Positions 58,638-64,000 of a DNA stretch of 64,000 bases are shown one piece after another. Origin of the DNA: Pseudeuparius sepicola. Its lineage: Eukaryota > Arthropoda > Insecta > Coleoptera > Anthribidae. Position 1 is the first letter of the stretch. Each line of letters starts with the position of its first letter. The DNA is taken from positions 13,980,501-14,044,500 of the forward strand of contig OY987301.1 of assembly GCA_963920635.1 (NCBI GenBank). The letters run 5' to 3'. The position numbers and the translations under genes were made by a program. The notes below the pieces were generated by a model that saw nothing but the letters and a program-made list of their open reading frames with translations, searched no databases and was not told the origin of the DNA.

Positions 58638-58770
58638 GCAAGGTAGCTGAAGCTTTGATAGCTAAATCCAAATTTGTTTCTTTATTAGAAACCCCTTGAC
58701 CTTGACTACACCACTTTTTCCAGTAGTCCATACCTTTAAGTTTATCACCCTTCCTTTTTTTCCCCTCCAT
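58603..58770 (-). pseudogene. hAT transposase N-terminal remnant, copy 2
   Basis: Same 55-residue lysine-rich frame as in copy 1, overlapping the C-terminal frame by some 35 bp in another phase. A frameshift separates it from the dimerisation region. Confidence 0.6.
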
Positions 58771-58958
58771 TTTTCGACAGTAATAATGATTCACGTATCT
58801 ATCCTTAACAAGGTCATCGAATAACAGCGCACTAAAATTACTCACTTACACGGTACACTTAATTCTCTTCACTATTCGTTCACCACTTTTCACTTTTATT
58901 CGCTTCGAGTTCGCATGGAACAATACTGCCGTAAGCGCGGTCACGCGCCGCGGCGCCG

Positions 58959-59016
58959 CTTATATAGCAGCCCAGTAGCCGTCCAGAAACTTCCACGAAC
59001 TTCCACAAAGTTCCGC
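58959..59016 (-). promoter_or_regulatory. Heat-shock-type promoter in hAT copy 2
   Basis: On the minus strand TATATAAG (58,959-58,966) is preceded by the same GAA/TTC blocks as copy 1. On the plus strand they read CAGAAACTTCCACGAACTTCC and AAAGTTCC. The TATA box and the GAA/TTC array are kept, though nearby bases differ between copies. Confidence 0.6.
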
Positions 59017-59519
59017 TCATTTCGACCGAGGGGCGTGGCGAATAATCGAGAAACAACGCAAAGTGTCCCTACAATACAAAATAGTTCGGCTGCAACTGCG
59101 TCTGCCTCTCGTCAAAAGATGGCGCTAGGCGCTACTATTACTACATATATTCAAACGTAATAATAATTTAACTCTTCACTCCTCGTATTTTTTCGGTATA
59201 ATATTAGGTAATATTTTGCTTATTTCGACCCCCGAAACCCCCCCCTTGGCTACGCCCGTGCCAATTTGTACGAGTGGCTTTGCTAATAGGCAAAATAGCG
59301 CTTGAGAATAAAATTATTTAGAAAAATTTCCGGCACGAGTGGTATTTGTCGAGATTATTTCACGAATACGATTTAATAATTTCTGTATTAATTTTTTCTA
59401 TGTTTACATTTCCAAAACGACTCATTTTGAACGAGTTTATTGACAGCTTCGACTGTAGCATTCGAGTAAATCAACATGACGCTTGGATATCCAAAGCAAA
59501 TGCGATTATATACCTACAC

Positions 59520-59548
59520 CACAGCTTACCCTAACATAGTAAGCTGTG
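59520..59548. mobile_element. 29-bp mini-hairpin insertion with perfect 7-bp TSD
   Basis: Arms CACAGCTTAC and complement flank a 9-nt middle. CCTACAC is repeated on both sides (59,513-59,519 and 59,549-59,555). It lies in the first intron used by exon A. Confidence 0.8.
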
Positions 59549-59830
59549 CCTACACCATGTCAGAGTTGGTTTATTTTCTGAATGTGTGTCATAAATTTAA
59601 ACGGAGACCGAGGTCTAATAAGAACAATTTAGCAGTGTAAAAGTTATATAAATTCATTGATACATGCTTAATAATACCGCAACAAAATTTATAAGCTGCA
59701 TAATTTAGAACAGTGTAAGTACGTGTTTGTATCGAACAGATTCGCGGTTGCTAAGCAACGAAGTGGTAATTGCACTAGTGGTATTACCGCGATAATTTGC
59801 ACAAGTGCAATTATCGCTAGCAGAGGCATA

Positions 59831-62095
59831 TTATGATTGTTTGGATTTTTATTTATGTTTTTCCGTTTTTGAAATATTCCGTTTTCAAATTGTACACTAA
59901 ATTTATTGAACTAGAATCTGTGGATAAAGATAGACGATCAATAACAAAAATATTTCTTTTAAGCAAGATCAAATAAATTAATATAAGATAATTAATAAAG
60001 GGGACAGTTACTGGTATATTATTTAGTGCTACTTGACCGAAAATCAAAAACAAGTTGGTGTCAGGTGAAGGGTGAACAGATTTTGGAGGTTGTTTTTGTT
60101 TCACTGCAACCATCCTCACGTCAGCAATTTCTACACCAAAAAAAAAGGTCAAATAAACCACTGCTATAGTTTTACCTCAAGGACTTACTAAACTCTAAGA
60201 AAGTAAGCTAAAAAAATTATTTTTATCAAGTAAAATGTAATTAATTCTTAATTTTTCGTGAAATCAGTACCTACCTAGGTAGATATAATATATAATACAT
60301 GCAAAACATTATAAGGCACGTTTATGTCTTTAAATTTAGGAATCCTCGATAACAGAGCAATTCTAATTATAAATTTCCAATTATGAAGAAGTAGCTACCT
60401 ACACAAACACGCCTATGCTACTTTGGTGCATGGCCCGATAGATTATTTATCCTCATACATTTTAGTTTCAGGAAAGTGCCAAAAGCCGCACAGCTAAGTA
60501 TTTTGTAATATATATAGAGCTTTGACTCCTTCCTGGGATTCTATATTCAAAGATTTTTATATTTGCCTAAAATTTAAATTATTTAAATTAACAAATTTAA
60601 ATTTAAGTTAAGAAAATATCCCATTTAATATCATTAAAATGATCATAATGTCTAACTGTATATGCAAAATTATTTTTTTTTGTTGGAAGAATATAATCGC
60701 AAAGAATATGATGTCAAGGTTATTGTATTGTGAGGATAATACTTTTTTACTTTGTATTAATACTTAGACCCACATCTGTTCCTCTTTGACTAGGACGTAG
60801 TTGAGTTGCATAATAATAGTAATCATGCTAGACTTTGTAACCTCAATAAATAATTTCTTATATTTAGTAGGTATTTTCTTTTAATCCTAAACCAAATAGG
60901 TAGTCAGTTTATTGTTATTATTAAAAGCAATTATTTATTAGGTGTAAAAATACTAATTACAGCTGTAAACTATCAAATTCCACAACTGGTACTTGGTGTC
61001 AGGTGTAGGGTATGCACATATTTATTTAACTAACCCTCATTTATATATGTAATATAAGCAATATAAAACCATTGCATTATTGAGTTTTACATATCCTAGC
61101 GCACTTTTCTTAAAAACGCTTGATTTTTCTTGAGCTTCAGTGTTCCTACCTCTTCGCTTATTCAGAATTTCGATTAAGAAATTTTGTAAGGGGAAATAGT
61201 TCACAAATTTGCTAGTCCTCTATTAAGAGCTTTTAAATAATGGATTTCTTCAAAGGAAAGGGCCTCACATAATTTATTGAATGGAAAAAAATTACATATT
61301 AAAATCAATAGCAAAAGAAAAAAAGTTTTGAGCTTATCCCCTTTAAGGGGCCCAATCCCGGCAGGGGGCATAATTTTAAGCGAGAAATATTTGGTACTGT
61401 TTTTATTTCCTCATTGTATTCGTCATAAATTCAACCTATCTTATATGCAAATAAAAAATCAATTTTATCCAATCAACCATTCCATTTATCATAAGATTGC
61501 AATTTCGAAAACTGAGATATAATTGCATCTTTGTTGGAGGAACTATTGTTAACAAGCGCCTACCGGCCCTGCCGAACCATAGGTGCTTGTTTTGAGCGAT
61601 TTGACCCTTTTTAGTTATAAATAGCGCAATAATATTGGCATATATCACTAAGTAAGAAGGTATAGGTTTATATGCAGTTTTTTTTGTACAAAAACAAACA
61701 AATGGAATCCAGAATTTTATGTACAAAATTAATGATGTAACTGGATCTAGAATAGCCTGGCCAGAGGGGCAATATTTTTTTTATTCCAGATATAACCAAA
61801 CCGAGTTCTGAGTTTATAGAGAAATCAGAATTCATAGATACTTAAAAGTAAGGCGCATCTCTCGAAAAAAGCCTTTTTTCAGATACTTCACATTAACAGT
61901 AACTTTAGCCTAGTCTCGTTTTTTTACCAAATCCTCCTGAAACGTTTTAAAATCCGCCCATGGAATTTGCTCGAGTCAAAGTATTTATAGAATGCTAAAG
62001 TTATTTCCCTGGTCCTATTTAGACTCGGCGTTATGTAAAGAGAAATGCGCCTGTAGAGTTAAATATTAGTTCTAAGTGTCGAATTTTGCGCGAAA
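59831..62095. other. 2.2 kb of intronic or upstream DNA, nothing recognised
   Basis: AT-rich DNA between the X-box repeat and exon B. Frames of up to 102 codons show no motif. A faint inverted-M2-like stretch (CAGAATTTCGATTAAGAAA) lies near 61,162. The promoter for exon B should be near the end of this block, but no core motif stands out. Confidence 0.4.
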
Positions 62096-62194
62096 ATGGA
62101 TGTAAATCCGGACATTTGGGGGCAGCTTGCCCTCGAGGCCTCTCAAGTTTACTTAACCGATGGTACTGCAGCCAGGAGCCCATTTGCTGGAACG
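62096..62194 (+). CDS. Alternative first coding exon B of the F-box/LRR gene
   Basis: The exon gives 33 codons, starting MDVNPDIWGQLALEA and ending RSPFAGT. A good donor GTATGT follows at 62,195. An in-frame TAA at 62,060 and the context CGAAAATGG support the ATG. It ends in phase 0 and fits exon 2 after a 216-bp intron. It shares WGQL with exon A but is otherwise different, so the two starts give different N-termini in front of the same F-box. Confidence 0.75.
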
Positions 62195-62410
62195 GTATGT
62201 CCCAAAATTCCAAAAATAAATCTGATCTCAAAGAAAGGTGTTTACAAACTGTCTAATAACTGTACGATAAACAATAATTATTACAACCGATTGTAGTTTT
62301 CGTTCTGAATCGATAATATACGTTTACGAAAATAGTACAAGCTGATTCAGAAATAAATAGGCTAAACAGTCTCGGATAGAACAATAATTTAAAGGTACTT
62401 TTTGTTTCAG

Positions 62411-64000
62411 ACAATAGAAAAACTCCCAGACAAAGTTTTGCTGCACATTTTCAGCTACTTGTCTCACAAAGAAATATCCAGAATGGCCAGAGTTTGTAAA
62501 AGATGGAGACTGATTGCTTATGACACAAAATTGTGGAAAAATGTATCCCTTCGACCTGAAATATCAGGCCTCCACGTTGGATCACTAGAATCTCTTCTAG
62601 GTAAGTTTTTCTTCTTAATTTTACATAAAACATTACCTTTTTAAACTTATAGCACTCATTAGTATTCGTTTCGGGCCCTCTCTGAGATACATCGAACTTC
62701 CAATAGAGCTGATCACACATACGGTCCTCCATGAATTGGCAAACAAATGCCCAAATTTGACTCACATGTTGCTGGATTTCTCTACAGCCATGCAACTTCA
62801 CGATTTCAGCGAACTCCAGGCGTTCCCAACGAAATTGAAGTATTTGTGCATCTGTTTATCAGAGGTCATCTTTATGGAAGGATTTATGAGGAAAATTTAC
62901 AACTTCATAAACGGTATGGTAATTCTAAAACTCCATAGACTTACGCTGATTTGGTTTGACTCTAGGATTGGAAATCTTACATTTAATTGGCACCTATGAG
63001 AAAGTCGAAGAAGAAGAAGAGGAAATTTATGAAGTTATTAATGTCCATAAACTAAAATCGGCCACTCCAAACTTGAGGGTTATAAACTTGTATGGAATAA
63101 ATTTTGTCGATGACAGCCACATCGATGCTTTCAGTTCTAATTGCATTCAGGTGAGACATTTTTTAATGTGTTAGATAGGTACATCTTTAAAATCTATGAT
63201 TAATTCTTCTAGCTCGAATGTTTGGCTGTAAATTATTGCAACAAGGTGACCGGTTCGACATTGAAGACGCTTTTGCAAAGAAGCAGGAGGCTGAAGTGCT
63301 TGTTAATGAACGGGACAAGTAAATTACACTAAAACTGCTGTATAGAGACATTAACTATTCGTTTCTAGACCTCCAAAGCGAACATCTCATGCAAGTAGAA
63401 TGGGAGAAGTGTTCCCTACAAGAATTTGATATTACCGCTACCGATTTATCTACGGAATGCCTCTGTGACATGCTGGCCAGACTACCAGGATTGAGGCTCT
63501 TGAGCGCTGGCCAAATAAATGGTTTCAACGATTCAGTTCTCAAAGCCTGGATGGAATCGGGAAATCCTAGAAATCTGGTGGGTTAGACACAAAGTGTATT
63601 TGCTCAATTATATATTTTCTTGTAGATAGCTCTTGATCTTGATAGTTCAGATAACTTATCTGAAGATGCTATATATAAATTTCTTTGCAAACATGGACAC
63701 CAATTATGGGGACTGGGACTTTCTGGAATGACGCACATTACGGATTCCCTCTGGCAGACCATTCTGCCTATTTTATCAAACTCAAAGTAAGTTCAGTGTT
63801 AGGAGTTGGCAAGAAATACGATGGTATTATTTTTAGGATTTTGGTCATGGGCACCCAAGAAAGACTAGGAGTAAATATTTTGGCTGATCAATTAATGGAT
63901 AGTATTGCCAAAAATTGCTTGCAACTAGAAAGACTAGAGCTTCGCTGGGATCCCGACAATCTTAGATTTTCTGATAAGAGTCAAAAGGCTATCGATACTT
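62411..64000 (+). CDS. F-box and leucine-rich-repeat protein, exons 2-8, 3'-incomplete
   Basis: This is the substrate-recognition subunit type of SCF (SKP1-cullin-F-box) ubiquitin ligases. Exons: 62,411-62,600; 62,653-62,913; 62,966-63,150; 63,213-63,318; 63,369-63,577; 63,626-63,786; 63,837-64,000 (runs off). All introns are GT-AG, 48-62 bp, and phases agree throughout. With exon B the visible product is 458 residues. The F-box is at residues 38-80 (LPDKVLLHIFSYLSHKEISR ... CKRWRLIAYDTKLW). Leucine-rich repeats follow, for example CPNLTHMLLDF, LRVINLYGINFVDDSHI, LECLAVNYCNKVTGSTL, LIALDLDSSDNLSEDAI and LERLELRWDPDNL. An acidic run (VEEEEEEIYEV) sits near residue 205. No stop or frameshift is seen. 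I recognise it as a conserved insect FBXL-type protein but cannot name the ortholog safely. Confidence 0.93.

Larger units (their letters stand above)
58144..59260 (-). mobile_element. Internally deleted hAT element, copy 2
   Basis: Inverted terminal repeats CACGGGCGTAGCCA lie at both ends. CCAATTTG is repeated exactly on both sides (58,136-58,143 and 59,261-59,268), the 8-bp duplication expected of hAT. The related repeat at about 10,496 shows the unoccupied site (AAAGCCCAATTTGTACGAG). Content mirrors copy 1: promoter, N-terminal remnant, C-terminal remnant. It lies antisense inside the first intron used by exon A. Confidence 0.92.
57945..59830. repeat. X-box repeat family, rearranged copy 2, split by hAT copy 2
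   Basis: 57,945-58,090 is inverted relative to copy 1 (AATTTTTTCGAAAGCG, TTGCCTAGAAAGATCACGAG). 59,261-59,490 is direct (TTTGTACGAGTGGCTTTGC ...). 59,556-59,830 is inverted and contains GTTGCTAAGCAAC (59,747-59,759) and CGCTAGCAGAGGC. The hAT element is inserted within CCAATTTG. Confidence 0.6.

Noticed and set aside
1..64000. CRISPR array, integron or bacterial operon
   Set aside because: The repeats are long and irregularly spaced, in eukaryotic DNA with spliced genes. No such system is present.

Overview
The window is nuclear DNA of an arthropod, most likely an insect. Coding DNA is split by 48-62 bp GT-AG introns, the background is AT-rich with many TAGGTAGGTACCTA-type runs, and almost everything outside one gene is repeats and class II transposon remnants. 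I see no bacterial operons, rRNA, intact tRNA or CRISPR array.

Layout. (1) 1-41,000: a sea of one dispersed repeat family. Each copy has a conserved left module (M1), a variable core and a conserved right module (M2). Copies lie in both orientations and are interrupted by MITEs, foldback elements, hAT relics and very short hairpin insertions. A block at 21.8-26.9 kb is an imperfect tandem array of about 1.08 kb units. (2) 27,446-37,869: a 10.4 kb inverted repeat with essentially no spacer. Its arms of about 5.2 kb are identical wherever compared. (3) 38,991-40,434: a hAT-type element with an 8-bp target duplication, carrying a foldback mariner-type MITE inside. (4) 40.4-47.65 kb: about 3.1 tandem copies of a 2.3 kb unit. 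(5) 47.65-54.6 kb: mixed low-copy DNA, including a GC-rich island at 49.3-50.1 kb that could be a promoter. (6) 55,378-56,510 and 58,144-59,260: two copies, in opposite orientation, of an internally deleted hAT element. Each keeps the transposase C-terminal dimerisation region and a heat-shock-type promoter. (7) 57,796-64,000: the only confident host gene, an F-box/leucine-rich-repeat protein. It has two candidate alternative first coding exons and seven shared exons; the last runs off the window.

How the parts relate. The second hAT copy lies in the long first intron of the F-box gene, so a mobile heat-inducible-type promoter sits antisense to a cellular gene. The most unusual signal is a set of ten tiny insertions (22-39 bp). 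Nine are palindromes with CANNG...CNNTG-type ends; the tenth has CGTTG...CAACG ends. They are flanked by exact or nearly exact 7-bp (sometimes 8-bp) target duplications. Several have empty sites in sister repeats of this window, and one shares its end with a 182-bp element here. They look like excision scars, or minimal forms, of several families of cut-and-paste transposon.
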